DNA of 64,000 nucleotides from JAFGHJ01 sp964525555 (lineage in GTDB: Bacteria; Hydrothermota; UBA3072): the NCBI GenBank assembly GCA_964525555.1, contig CAZGHN010000008.1, positions 1 to 64,000 on the forward strand, written 5' to 3'. A program made the position numbers and the translations under genes. A model generated the notes under the pieces. That model was not told where the DNA came from. It saw nothing but the letters and a program-made list of their open reading frames with translations, and did not search any database. Below, one piece after another: positions 32,338 through 40,676 of the stretch (position 1 is the first letter of the stretch; every line of letters starts with the position of its first letter).

Positions 32338-33501
32338 CTATCGCAAAGGTTCTGCTTCTTCAACCTCGGCGGGCGCCAAGGGGTCCCAGAAATTTCCTGT
32401 TAACACAAGCATATACAAACAACGGAGGGAAAGATTAAAATATTGGTCGTCCTCTCCTGTACCATCAAGATATAGCAATCTTGAAGCAAAAGAATCGACC
32501 ATAGCCTGACTGTAACTCATCCCACCAACCGCAAAACCCCCCACAAAAGGACTATTATTCCATCTTGCACTCTCATGGGGCTTCCCATCCAACTCGTACC
32601 CGTCTACTATATTTTCCGCTCCTATAGAATCGGCGAAGTTTGATATCTTAACACACCAATCTTTAGCATTCTCATTTCCATTCCAGAGGAAATCAAGCGC
32701 CATTCTCCACGGAACTCTGGAAGCATCATAGCGATAATAATCTCGCCACTGCCAATCTGAAGTTCCTCCGGGGATACCATCCCACGATTGCCAATCCGGG
32801 ACCAATCCTGTGGTAGCATGGGTACCTTTATTCAATATTGTATAAGCATCATCCGCAACATCGTTCCAAAAACCGTCTCCAGTCGCCTCCGCAAACACTC
32901 TAAAATAGGCGGGTGTGTAATATGATACATTCGTTACATCACAACCTCCCCAATGACCACCCGGCTTCATCACATAAATTCCGCCATTACAAGTATCAAC
33001 AAAATAATCATTCTTAAGAATCGATATTATGCTATCTGCTTGCTCAAGGTAATCTTCTCCCCATTGGCAATGAGCGACAATAAGAGCAAAAGCCACATCC
33101 AAATCGCCATCTGTAGCGCTACCCGGATCGATAACACTATCGCAGGTCACTCTCCAGGCCATAAGATTATGTGCTTTATTTGTCCTTTTGCTTTTGTAAA
33201 AATCAAAAAGTCTATCGAATCTTTCCTTTTCCCCAAAATATGCAGTTAATAACATTCCATACCCCATACCTTCAGAAATACTTATAGAACTATCATCCTC
33301 ACAAACTCGATACATTTCATCGCATCTTTTGAGATATAATTTTTTCCATCTTTCGTAAGAAACCTGTAAATCGATCGCAGAAATTTCCGAGGTTTTATAA
33401 CCGTTCGAGTAATCCTCATTTTGAGGAAACGGCCGGGATTGACCTAGAAGATAACTCCCTGAAAGAAAAAACAACACAACTATGCTTGTTATACTTTTCA
33501 T
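32338..33501 (-). CDS. GH8 glycoside hydrolase
   Basis: A 387-residue secreted enzyme of glycoside hydrolase family 8, an inverting family of endoglucanases, xylanases, chitosanases and reducing-end xylosidases. A signal peptide ends near residue 20. E77 in SISEGMGYGMLL is the expected proton donor, and SATDGDLDVAFAL (128-140) and YRYDASRVPWRMALDFLW supply the conserved acidic and aromatic sites. Next to GH30 and GH10 genes a xylan role, such as releasing xylose from reducing ends, is more likely than cellulase. It ends soon after the (alpha/alpha)6 barrel and lacks the sorting tag of its GH30 neighbour. GGAGG precedes the ATG; it follows GH30 by 26 bases. Confidence 0.92.
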   Translation of the reverse strand: MKSITSIVVLFFLSGSYLLGQSRPFPQNEDYSNGYKTSEISAIDLQVSYERWKKLYLKRCDEMYRVCEDDSSISISEGMGYGMLLTAYFGEKERFDRLFDFYKSKRTNKAHNLMAWRVTCDSVIDPGSATDGDLDVAFALIVAHCQWGEDYLEQADSIISILKNDYFVDTCNGGIYVMKPGGHWGGCDVTNVSYYTPAYFRVFAEATGDGFWNDVADDAYTILNKGTHATTGLVPDWQSWDGIPGGTSDWQWRDYYRYDASRVPWRMALDFLWNGNENAKDWCVKISNFADSIGAENIVDGYELDGKPHESARWNNSPFVGGFAVGGMSYSQAMVDSFASRLLYLDGTGEDDQYFNLSLRCLYMLVLTGNFWDPLAPAEVEEAEPLR

Positions 33502-33527
33502 AAAAAGCCTGCCTCCTGGGATTTAGC

Positions 33528-35147
33528 TCATTTCAGCAAAATCATCTTCTTTTGAATGCTATTTTCGTTTGTTTCTAATCTATATAAATAAACTCCCGGG
33601 GATAAGTCATTCGCTTCAAAAGAAACGGTATGTTTACCTGCCGACTTGTTTTCTTCAACCAATGTCATTATTCCTCGACCAGAAATATCATAAACCTCTA
33701 ATTTAACAAAACCTGCCTCGGCTATCGAATATTCAATGGTCGTCGATGTACGAAAAGGATTGGGATAGTTCTGAGCTAATGAAAAATCACCCCTGCCAAC
33801 CACATCATCCGTGATACCAGCCCCATGATACATGGCCAGAGTTGTAATTGTCGTAATTGTTCTGGGAGGAATATTTATAGTATCCCCGCTATTATAATAA
33901 TCTACTAAAACGCCGTTCTCTGTAGCAGATGTTCGTACTATCTCGGCACCTGTTATATCAAAATCCGGAATAACCAAATCCAGGTCATAATCATTGCTGG
34001 GGTGCGGATTAACTACTACAATAGATAACTCATCATTTGCAGGACTTATATATGCCGATGCACGAAGATAATACGCGCCAACAACTTCTACATCTACTCG
34101 TTTCCAACCGTAATGTATGGCTTTAGAAAACTGTCTGAATGCCCAGTATTCTTTCTCCAACGAGTAGAGGGAACCTCCGATCAGCGTAATAAGGGGAGCA
34201 CCATCTTCACCCCATACGGCTGCCCAGTAAAAATACCCGGAAACATTACCATTTACAAGACAGCAATGCATAAGATAAGCTGTATTGAACCACCCGCCAC
34301 GATCATATTCTGTTTGAAAAATGGGTTTTCCAGGATATCCACTTGCTATTGCTTCTAAATTGGTGTTAAACGATTCCGGATTAACGTTCCCGTCACCACC
34401 ATGATAAAGATGATAAGCATACCCATAAAGATAGCCATGATTAAATTCATCTGCATATCTTTGAAAATTATTATAACCTATACCTAAAACCTCCGACCCC
34501 AAAATATTTGGAGGAGAACCCATTGCCTGCAACCTGTGATAAACAGAATCAAGAGCCTGATCATATCCCGCAGATGTATCATTCTCAGTCGGCTCCATCC
34601 TGCAAGATTCATTAGATACATACCAATCTGGTTCATTCTGGATGGTAATATAATCAGGAACAATACCAACGTCCGCGAACGAATCCAATGCATCCACCCA
34701 GTACTGGGCAAAATCACCATATACATATTCACCGCTCGCTGTCGTATCCAAAGTACCCCCAACAACATAATCATTACTTTTCAAATACGCAGGCGGAGAC
34801 CAGGAAGTTATCAATACCTTAGGCTCATTTTCCGAAAGAGAATAAAAGCTGTCCACAATTTCTCCATAAACACCGAACACATTATTCTCGCCCTTATGAT
34901 ATATATTTCGCAGACGAAGAATATCCAAACCAAGCTCTTTAAAAAGATAATTATATATCTGACCTTTCTGAGAATGGTAATACATATTAGTAGTCCACCA
35001 TGCAAGGGAAGCACCAAATCCTTCTATAGTTTGATATGTTTGACTTGTATCGACAGTCGCTGAAGCAGCAAGAACCTCATTCTGAGTGGATATCATCATT
35101 GCCATTGCAATCAAAAAAATAATACACGTGCGTTTAAATGTCTTCAT
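33528..35147 (-). CDS. GH30 xylanase-type hydrolase with T9SS sorting domain
   Basis: A 539-residue secreted retaining glycosidase of family 30, probably a glucuronoxylanase or related endo-xylanase. Signal peptide ends about residue 27; YQTIEGFGASLAWW begins the barrel. E172 in IQNEPDW is the acid/base and E280 in FQTEYDRGG the nucleophile. The side beta domain follows (about 365-440), and the last 80 residues are a type A T9SS sorting domain (NYPNPFRTSTTIEY). That tag sends it across the outer membrane to the surface or medium. It is first in an operon with GH8. TAAGGAG precedes the ATG. Confidence 0.93.
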   Translation of the reverse strand: MKTFKRTCIIFLIAMAMMISTQNEVLAASATVDTSQTYQTIEGFGASLAWWTTNMYYHSQKGQIYNYLFKELGLDILRLRNIYHKGENNVFGVYGEIVDSFYSLSENEPKVLITSWSPPAYLKSNDYVVGGTLDTTASGEYVYGDFAQYWVDALDSFADVGIVPDYITIQNEPDWYVSNESCRMEPTENDTSAGYDQALDSVYHRLQAMGSPPNILGSEVLGIGYNNFQRYADEFNHGYLYGYAYHLYHGGDGNVNPESFNTNLEAIASGYPGKPIFQTEYDRGGWFNTAYLMHCCLVNGNVSGYFYWAAVWGEDGAPLITLIGGSLYSLEKEYWAFRQFSKAIHYGWKRVDVEVVGAYYLRASAYISPANDELSIVVVNPHPSNDYDLDLVIPDFDITGAEIVRTSATENGVLVDYYNSGDTINIPPRTITTITTLAMYHGAGITDDVVGRGDFSLAQNYPNPFRTSTTIEYSIAEAGFVKLEVYDISGRGIMTLVEENKSAGKHTVSFEANDLSPGVYLYRLETNENSIQKKMILLK

Positions 35148-35183
35148 TTTACTACTCCTTACTATTATTGTTTAGATATACTA

Positions 35184-35211
35184 AATTTACACAGTTCAAC
35201 CATTATGTCAA
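35184..35211 (-). promoter_or_regulatory. Possible promoter of GH30-GH8
   Basis: TTGACA (35206-35211) and a weak TAAATT (35184-35189), 16 bases apart, minus strand, with TGTG before the -10. TTTAG (35171-35175) and CTAAA (35181-35185) form an inverted repeat just downstream, a candidate operator. Confidence 0.5.
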
Positions 35212-35302
35212 GAACTTCAATTTTTAGATTCTCGTCACATAACACATACCACATAATTTTTTGTGTCTTAGTGCCTTTGTGGCAAAAAAACAAAAAAACC
35301 CC
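35212..35302. repeat. Intergenic repeat phrase
   Basis: TTGTGTCTTAGTGCCTTTG (about 35262-35280) is one copy of the window's commonest phrase; the rest is AT-rich and unremarkable. Confidence 0.65.
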
Positions 35303-35330
35303 TTGACAAATTCCAATTTTGTATTATTAT
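35303..35330 (+). promoter_or_regulatory. Sigma-70 promoter
   Basis: TTGACA (35303-35308) and TATTAT (35325-35330), 16 bases apart, followed by AAGGAGGAG and the ATG at 35359. Confidence 0.78.
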
Positions 35331-35358
35331 ATTAGTACAATAACAAAAAGGAGGAGTT

Positions 35359-35919
35359 ATGAATTTATTTATTTTGTTAAACCTGGCGATACCTTTTCTT
35401 GTCTTGGAAGTCAAGGAAGATGATGGAGAAACGGTCAAAATCAATGTACCGAAAACCTTGATCGAAGAATCTATTGAATTTGCGAAAAACTGCGATGGCG
35501 ATTGGGATATAGATTATGGAACAGATGATAAAAAAATTCCACCGGACAGTATTATTAAAATCCTAAAAGAAGCGCAAATCGATGATGAACCGATAATTGA
35601 AATTACGGATGGAGGCGACGTTGTACGCTTCTGGGTAAAAGACAGCAAAGATATTGTAAAGAAAAAGGGAACCCCTAAGAGATTAATCATAAATGTCCAG
35701 AGCGAAAAGGAAGAGGAAAATGTAAACATACGCCTGCCTTTAACACTGGCAAAGATATTACCCTTCCTCATACCTGAAGTGGGTGAAGATGCCGAAGAAA
35801 TCAAAGAAACCAAAACATTCATCAGGAAAGCCATTAAACAAATACAAGAAGTTGAAGGAAGTTTTACTCTGGTAGAAGTTGACGAAAAAGACGAGAAAGT
35901 AAAGATATCAATAGAATAG
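35359..35919 (+). CDS. Tandem SHOCT-like/DUF2089-C domain protein
   Basis: A 186-residue protein that appears to be two copies of one small domain. Each begins with a strand pair of the form (V/I)xVxxxxGExVxINVP (FLVLEVKEDDGETVKINVP; LIINVQSEKEEENVNIRLP), continues with a helix at the P-x-x-L-x-x-x-I positions, and ends with an acidic loop and ExxDxxDxVxFxV strand. I match this, by pattern, to the SHOCT-like domain found C-terminal in DUF2089 and DUF4097 proteins. No DNA-binding or enzymatic part is present. The first residues are hydrophobic but form part of the domain. It has its own promoter and is probably single-gene. Confidence 0.7.
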   Translation: MNLFILLNLAIPFLVLEVKEDDGETVKINVPKTLIEESIEFAKNCDGDWDIDYGTDDKKIPPDSIIKILKEAQIDDEPIIEITDGGDVVRFWVKDSKDIVKKKGTPKRLIINVQSEKEEENVNIRLPLTLAKILPFLIPEVGEDAEEIKETKTFIRKAIKQIQEVEGSFTLVEVDEKDEKVKISIE

Positions 35920-35936
35920 GAGACACTCCTTTATGA

Positions 35937-36039
35937 CACGCAGATTTATGCTTTTAATTAAAAGCAAACCCCCTTCCTCTTATTATTATGATTTTTTATA
36001 ATTTCATAATAATTTTTAAAACCTGCATAAATCTGCGTG
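35937..36039. repeat. Nested inverted repeats
   Basis: CACGCAGATTTATGC (35937-35951) and GCATAAATCTGCGTG (36025-36039) are perfect complements. Inside them ATTATTATGA (35982-35991) pairs with TCATAATAAT (36004-36013). Transcribed, this gives a long two-part hairpin 18 bases past the preceding stop, a possible terminator or mobile repeat remnant. Confidence 0.8.
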
Positions 36040-36054
36040 CCCTATCACTATTTT

Positions 36055-36315
36055 ACCCAACCACCCGTTTCCTCAACACCAAATTACGCAAATAGCACTA
36101 ATCCCATGAAGGGATTAGAAGTAGTGCAAGTCAGAAGTTCACGGATTAGGGATTAAGTGGCAAGTTAGAGCTTAGTCCATAGTCCAAAGTCAAAACTAAA
36201 TCCTAACCCCTAATTTTGCCACAAAGGCACTAAGACACAAAGAAAAGAAAGTTTTTTTGACTAGCGACCAGAGACTATACTACCTAAATCCCATTTTGTC
36301 ATTTTGCTCTTTGAT
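36055..36315. repeat. Intergenic mosaic with 100-base element (reverse copy)
   Basis: GCACTAATCCC (36095-36105), loop ATGAA, GGGATTAG (36111-36118) and TAGTGC (36122-36127) form a hairpin. From here to about 36205 the sequence is the reverse complement of the element found at about 54216-54310 and 58340-58440. A GCCACAAAGGCACTAAG phrase follows near 36218. No gene is seen. Confidence 0.8.
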
Positions 36316-36343
36316 GTTTGATTTTTAAATTAACATCCCTTGC

Positions 36344-36349
36344 TATAAT
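36344..36349 (+). promoter_or_regulatory. Probable -10 element
   Basis: TATAAT 26 bases before the ATG at 36375; the -35 is poor (TTGATT at 36318-36323 is 20 bases away). No Shine-Dalgarno is visible before the gene. Confidence 0.45.
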
Positions 36350-36374
36350 TTATTTTTTTAATAAAATTATAGAT

Positions 36375-37517
36375 ATGAAAATCGCTCTCAAAAAAGCAAA
36401 CTCTATTAGAGATTACATAGTAAACACTCGTCATGAACTACACAAACATCCGGAACCTGCGTTCAAAGAAAACTGGACGCACGACTTTATAGAAAAACAG
36501 CTGAAAAATCTCGGTTACAAACCTAAAACTTTAAATAAAACAGGACTTATAGCAGATACAGGTAAAGGTAAAAATCGAATCGCTTTACGGGCTGATATGG
36601 ACGCCCTGCCCATAAAGGAGAAAAACAAACTTTCCTACAAATCCAAAAACGAAGGTTATATGCATGCCTGCGGGCATGATACGCATATGGCTATGCTTCT
36701 TGGTGTGGGAAAACTCCTTGCAGAAACGAAAAATTCGCCTTCCGTAAGATTAATCTTCCAGCCTTCCGAAGAAAAAACTCCCGGAGGAGCAAAAGGAATG
36801 ATCGCCCAAGGCGCCTTAAAAGGAATATCGGAGATCTATGCAATCCATATCAATCCCGAAGCGGAAATAGGAACATTAACCTTAAAGTCAGGCGTTATGC
36901 TTGCAGCTGCCGATGAAATGAAAATAACCATACGGGGTAAAGGCGGTCATGCAGCAGAACCCCATAAAACAGTAGACCCAATTTACGCTTCTTCATTATT
37001 TATAAACCAGACTCAAAGTCTTGTGTCAAGAAAAGCAAATCCAAAAAGCCCCTTTGTAATTTCCATATGCACAATAAACGGAGGAACAGCATTCAATGTT
37101 ATTCCCGATGAGGTAAAAATGGAAGGGACTGTCCGAACAATAGAAAAAGAATTATGGCAAAAAGCTCCCCAGTGGATAGGAAATATTCTTAAAGCTCTTA
37201 AGATCTCAGAAGGCATAGACTACGAACTTCAATATAAAAGGGGATATCCGATAATGATAAATGACCCTAAAAAAACTGAAAATTTACTCAAAATCGCAAA
37301 AAAATTATTCAACACAATCGAATTAATGGAAAGTCCGATTATGGGCGGAGAAGATTTCGCCTATTACTTACAGGAAGTCCCCGGCACGTTTGTCTTCATG
37401 GGAGGAGCAAATAAGAAAAAAGGAATTCACTCCAAGCTCCATACCCCCGGTTTTATTATAGACGAAAACGCCCTGCCACTTGGCACCGCACTGTTTTATT
37501 CGCTGGTAACAAAATAA
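36375..37517 (+). CDS. M20D amidohydrolase (N-acyl amino acid deacylase type)
   Basis: A 380-residue cytoplasmic zinc amidohydrolase of peptidase family M20D, the group with hippurate hydrolase, IAA-amino-acid hydrolases and N-acetyldiaminopimelate deacetylase. Metal ligands are visible: C99 and H101 in MHACGHDTHM, the QPSEE pair, the histidine in AIHINPE, and H357-region HSKLHTP with GGEDFAYY ahead of it. The dimerisation domain (KITIRGKGGHAAEPH) is intact. The start at 36375 gives the family N-terminus; 19 codons upstream would add a hydrophobic stretch unlike relatives. It is a single gene; substrate cannot be told from sequence. Confidence 0.9.
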   Translation: MKIALKKANSIRDYIVNTRHELHKHPEPAFKENWTHDFIEKQLKNLGYKPKTLNKTGLIADTGKGKNRIALRADMDALPIKEKNKLSYKSKNEGYMHACGHDTHMAMLLGVGKLLAETKNSPSVRLIFQPSEEKTPGGAKGMIAQGALKGISEIYAIHINPEAEIGTLTLKSGVMLAAADEMKITIRGKGGHAAEPHKTVDPIYASSLFINQTQSLVSRKANPKSPFVISICTINGGTAFNVIPDEVKMEGTVRTIEKELWQKAPQWIGNILKALKISEGIDYELQYKRGYPIMINDPKKTENLLKIAKKLFNTIELMESPIMGGEDFAYYLQEVPGTFVFMGGANKKKGIHSKLHTPGFIIDENALPLGTALFYSLVTK

Positions 37518-37637
37518 AACTAACCAAAAAATTTATCTCACACAAAGACACGGAGAACACAAAGCCCCTCCACACAACCTAAGAAAATTTATTTTGTTGT
37601 TTCTAAATCCCAACCCCCAAATCCCAAATCCTAAAAA
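37518..37637. repeat. Intergenic mosaic repeats
   Basis: CACACAAAGACACGGAGAAC (about 37540) and AATCCCAACCCCCAAATCCC (about 37606) with AAATCCTAAA after it, between convergent genes. Confidence 0.7.
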
Positions 37638-38762
37638 TCAGTATTTTGCCAACAAACTATAAGCAAACCACAATACCGGTGCTTGACCGTGCAAATCTCC
37701 TGTTGTACGCGGCCGGGTAAGATAATAATTTATATCATCACTTTTACCGGTCCCGACACATACATCGGAAATCTTTCCGTCTTCTCCAATATATTCTACC
37801 AGAGCCATCCACGCTTTCTTATATGCAGGAGCAAATTTATCTTTCGGCAAAATGCCCTCCTTAACACCCACTGTTATGGCATAACCGAACATAGCCGTCG
37901 ATGAAGTCTCAAACCACGCTTCCTCATTATCTATCAACTGTCGCCACATACCTTCTTCGGATTGATATTCGAGCAGAGCATTCATCATTTTCACATATCC
38001 AGCTAAGATTAAAATATAATTCGGATTACCTCTTGGCAGTTCAGATAATAACTCAGCCAGTCCTGCTGCCACCCAACCATTTCCCCTACCCCAGAAGAAA
38101 GGAGCTCCTTCGCCATGATAAAATAATCCATTCGGCTGCTGCAATTCTTGAAGATAAGAAGAAACTACCTTTGCCGCCCTTTCAAGATATATTCCGTTAC
38201 TTGTAGCCCTATATGCCTGAACCTGCAAGCTAGCTATCATCCAGACATCATCGATCCAATATCTGACCTGACTTGTCAAACCATTAGACAAGGTATCTTC
38301 CCACTGTCCATCAGCTAATTCAAGTCCCTGCCTCAAAAATTTATCTTCTCCTCCTTGCATATACAATTCAAGAGGTAATATTCCATAAACATTTGCGTCC
38401 ACATGATTTGCGTCTTTAACCAGACTATCTTCTATCACTTTTGTATAACGAACCGACAATTTATTAATTGTCTCCGTATCGCCCAATAAACCAGCCAACC
38501 TTGCCGCGCCAAAACCGGTACAGGCTTCCGCATAATGGACACCGGTCCAGAAACTTGTAACATACATCATTAAATCAGGTCTTGTAAACAAATCATCTAT
38601 GACCATTTCCCCAATTACTTCCGGGGAAGTGCTCTCTGTCCAGAAAACCTCATTTTCAAGTTCATTCATTTTACAACATGAAAACATAAATAGAAAAACA
38701 AAAACTACTAAGATATGAAAATGAAAAACTTTTTTATCAGGTAGAAACTTTTTTAGATTCAT
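37638..38762 (-). CDS. GH105-type unsaturated rhamnogalacturonyl hydrolase lipoprotein
   Basis: A 374-residue lipoprotein of the GH88/GH105 superfamily, which hydrates the double bond of unsaturated uronic acids left by lyases so that the sugar opens to a 4-deoxy-5-keto-uronate. Signal ends in a cysteine pair (FMFSCC). The (alpha/alpha)6 barrel carries VRYWIDDVWMIA, with D171/D172 at the catalytic position of YteR, and FFWGRGNGW, a substrate-binding block, then HGQAPVLWFAYSLL at the end. KduI/KduD in this window would use its product. It is last in the GH10-DUF4038-GH105 operon. GAGGAGG lies 11 bases before the ATG. Confidence 0.88.
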   Translation of the reverse strand: MNLKKFLPDKKVFHFHILVVFVFLFMFSCCKMNELENEVFWTESTSPEVIGEMVIDDLFTRPDLMMYVTSFWTGVHYAEACTGFGAARLAGLLGDTETINKLSVRYTKVIEDSLVKDANHVDANVYGILPLELYMQGGEDKFLRQGLELADGQWEDTLSNGLTSQVRYWIDDVWMIASLQVQAYRATSNGIYLERAAKVVSSYLQELQQPNGLFYHGEGAPFFWGRGNGWVAAGLAELLSELPRGNPNYILILAGYVKMMNALLEYQSEEGMWRQLIDNEEAWFETSSTAMFGYAITVGVKEGILPKDKFAPAYKKAWMALVEYIGEDGKISDVCVGTGKSDDINYYLTRPRTTGDLHGQAPVLWFAYSLLAKY

Positions 38763-38777
38763 TTATCATTCACCTCC

Positions 38778-40661
38778 TCAACGACTAACAATTTTTGCCG
38801 CCCAATCGGTTGAAGAGGGATTTGCTCTATCAGGGAATGCAGGTAATTGCAACTCCCCATCCACATCCGATTTAACGGCTATCTCTTCTCCCCACTCACC
38901 ATTACGAGGGTTAAACCATTGAAAACCATATGCGGTACTCTCTTTAAAACCGCTTAACCCCGGCGATGCAGACTGATTCTCAAAATAAAGAAGTGCAAAA
39001 TCCCTTGCCGGAGTACACATCATGTATGCCCAACCATCCAAACCTTTTTCAGGACTATCGGGAGCTCTTGCAGGATGTATATCGTTAAAGCACGGCTCTA
39101 ACAGCCGATACTTATCTCCCTCGGATAAAACAAATGTACTTAAATGCTGCATATAAAGAGCCGATTCAAATTTCAAAGCATCCCAGAAGTGATGCCTCAT
39201 TCCTTCAGGCTCTCCGGTCGTTGTAATATCGTAAGCCGAAGTACCGTGAACATGTCCCGAAAGCCCACCCGAGAGAACAGAACCGTACATCTGCGCCCTC
39301 GAAAAATAATTATCTCGAGGAGAATTAGCAACTGGACGTTCGCCATTCGGCATATTTATCTCGTGGTCCCAGCCTGTATAATAAGGTTCAAAATTTATCG
39401 CGGGATACGGGGGCTTAAGATTAAACAGTATCTGCAAAGAATCCGAAACCCGATGGTCTCGAGGTTTATTACCAACGCTATGCATCGAAAGCCACGGACA
39501 ATCTTTACCATGACCGAATTGTGTGTATGTGGAATTATTTATTAGCGTCGTATGGGGCTGACCAAACGGCAGTGGTCCGTACTTCTTAAGATGATAAGTT
39601 AATGCTTCATTAAACTCCAAAGCCGTCAGGCTGTACTCCTTTGGAATCCAGTCGAGATGAATACCGCTAAAAATAATATTGTAAGCTCCATATCTTGAAA
39701 TAAGGTATTGAACGTACCGAGCGTATGATTCATTGAAATCAAAATAAGCCTTCCAAGAAGGACAATTGTCTCTTCTCACGGTCTCCAACAGAGGCACAAA
39801 ACCTTCGTCGGACAAGTACTGCATTTTTTTATCAAGGCTTTTAAAATATTCAGGATTAATTCTATCAAAATCAGCAACACCCTCATGTTCGATTGACATC
39901 TGAAAAGGTCTATTTCCATACTCATCACGCATATTCTTTGCGGTAAATTTGCCTTCTTTTGTGTAATAATCGAATTTCTCCCAGGCATTCCGCACAAATA
40001 GACCGTTCTCATCCGCGTAAGTACTGGAATGACAATCCGATTCCCAGTTAGGAAAACAGGCAATCATACTAACGGAATTAAAACCCTGCCGCCTGCGAAA
40101 AGATACGGCATCTTCAAAACCTATACCCGGACCCGGAACATAATCTTCCGCAGATCCAGTACCTCTATAAGGCAGTCTCCAGGTAGCTCCAGCAAGCCAG
40201 GTGTCGCCAATCATAAAGAAAGGAGTACCATCGGCATACTCTAATGCGTGACCGTTTGGAGACGGATGAATAAACCCACGTCGGTTTGGGTTTAGCTGTT
40301 TTTCTTTCTGGGACCAGGCAATCGCATTAAAATTCCCGGTTTTATTGTTCAAACCCTTATCATCTTTTTGATTTGAACCACTTGACCATGTCCATTTACC
40401 AGGTACTGTTGCTACAATACGTACAATAAAAACATTATCACCGTTCCAAAAACCATAAACGCGTTTGGAAAAGTGAGGGCCTTTAAGATCTACCCAACAC
40501 TCAACATCCGTATAATAATTATCATATTGCTTCTCGGATTTAAGGACAACTTCCTGCATCTCCCAAACGTGAACATCGGAAGCATCAGCAGCACAGAGAA
40601 AGGCAGGTCCGATCAATAAAATAATCAACAAATAAAAAGAACACCTATATTTATCTTTCAT
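38778..40661 (-). CDS. DUF4038/GH140-like glycosidase with DUF5060 domain
   Basis: A 627-residue secreted enzyme. After a signal peptide (to about 25) comes a DUF5060 Ig-like domain (about 30-110, with YGFWNGDNVFIVRIVATVPGKW), then the DUF4038 TIM barrel (about 125-480, starting RRGFIHPSPNGHALEYADG and TPFFMIGDTWLAG), and a C-terminal collagen-binding-like domain (GFQWFNPRNGEW). Characterised DUF4038 members include the GH140 apiosidase acting on pectin, but the family is broad, so here the bond cleaved is unknown. It follows the GH10 gene by 15 bases and precedes GH105 by 15, so it acts with them outside the cytoplasm. No sorting tag is seen. Confidence 0.85.
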   Translation of the reverse strand: MKDKYRCSFYLLIILLIGPAFLCAADASDVHVWEMQEVVLKSEKQYDNYYTDVECWVDLKGPHFSKRVYGFWNGDNVFIVRIVATVPGKWTWSSGSNQKDDKGLNNKTGNFNAIAWSQKEKQLNPNRRGFIHPSPNGHALEYADGTPFFMIGDTWLAGATWRLPYRGTGSAEDYVPGPGIGFEDAVSFRRRQGFNSVSMIACFPNWESDCHSSTYADENGLFVRNAWEKFDYYTKEGKFTAKNMRDEYGNRPFQMSIEHEGVADFDRINPEYFKSLDKKMQYLSDEGFVPLLETVRRDNCPSWKAYFDFNESYARYVQYLISRYGAYNIIFSGIHLDWIPKEYSLTALEFNEALTYHLKKYGPLPFGQPHTTLINNSTYTQFGHGKDCPWLSMHSVGNKPRDHRVSDSLQILFNLKPPYPAINFEPYYTGWDHEINMPNGERPVANSPRDNYFSRAQMYGSVLSGGLSGHVHGTSAYDITTTGEPEGMRHHFWDALKFESALYMQHLSTFVLSEGDKYRLLEPCFNDIHPARAPDSPEKGLDGWAYMMCTPARDFALLYFENQSASPGLSGFKESTAYGFQWFNPRNGEWGEEIAVKSDVDGELQLPAFPDRANPSSTDWAAKIVSR

Positions 40662-40676
40662 AAGTGTTATTCATTT

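Noticed and set aside
32338..33501. GH8 gene as truncated at the 3' end
   Set aside because: The catalytic barrel is complete; lack of a sorting tag alone does not show truncation.
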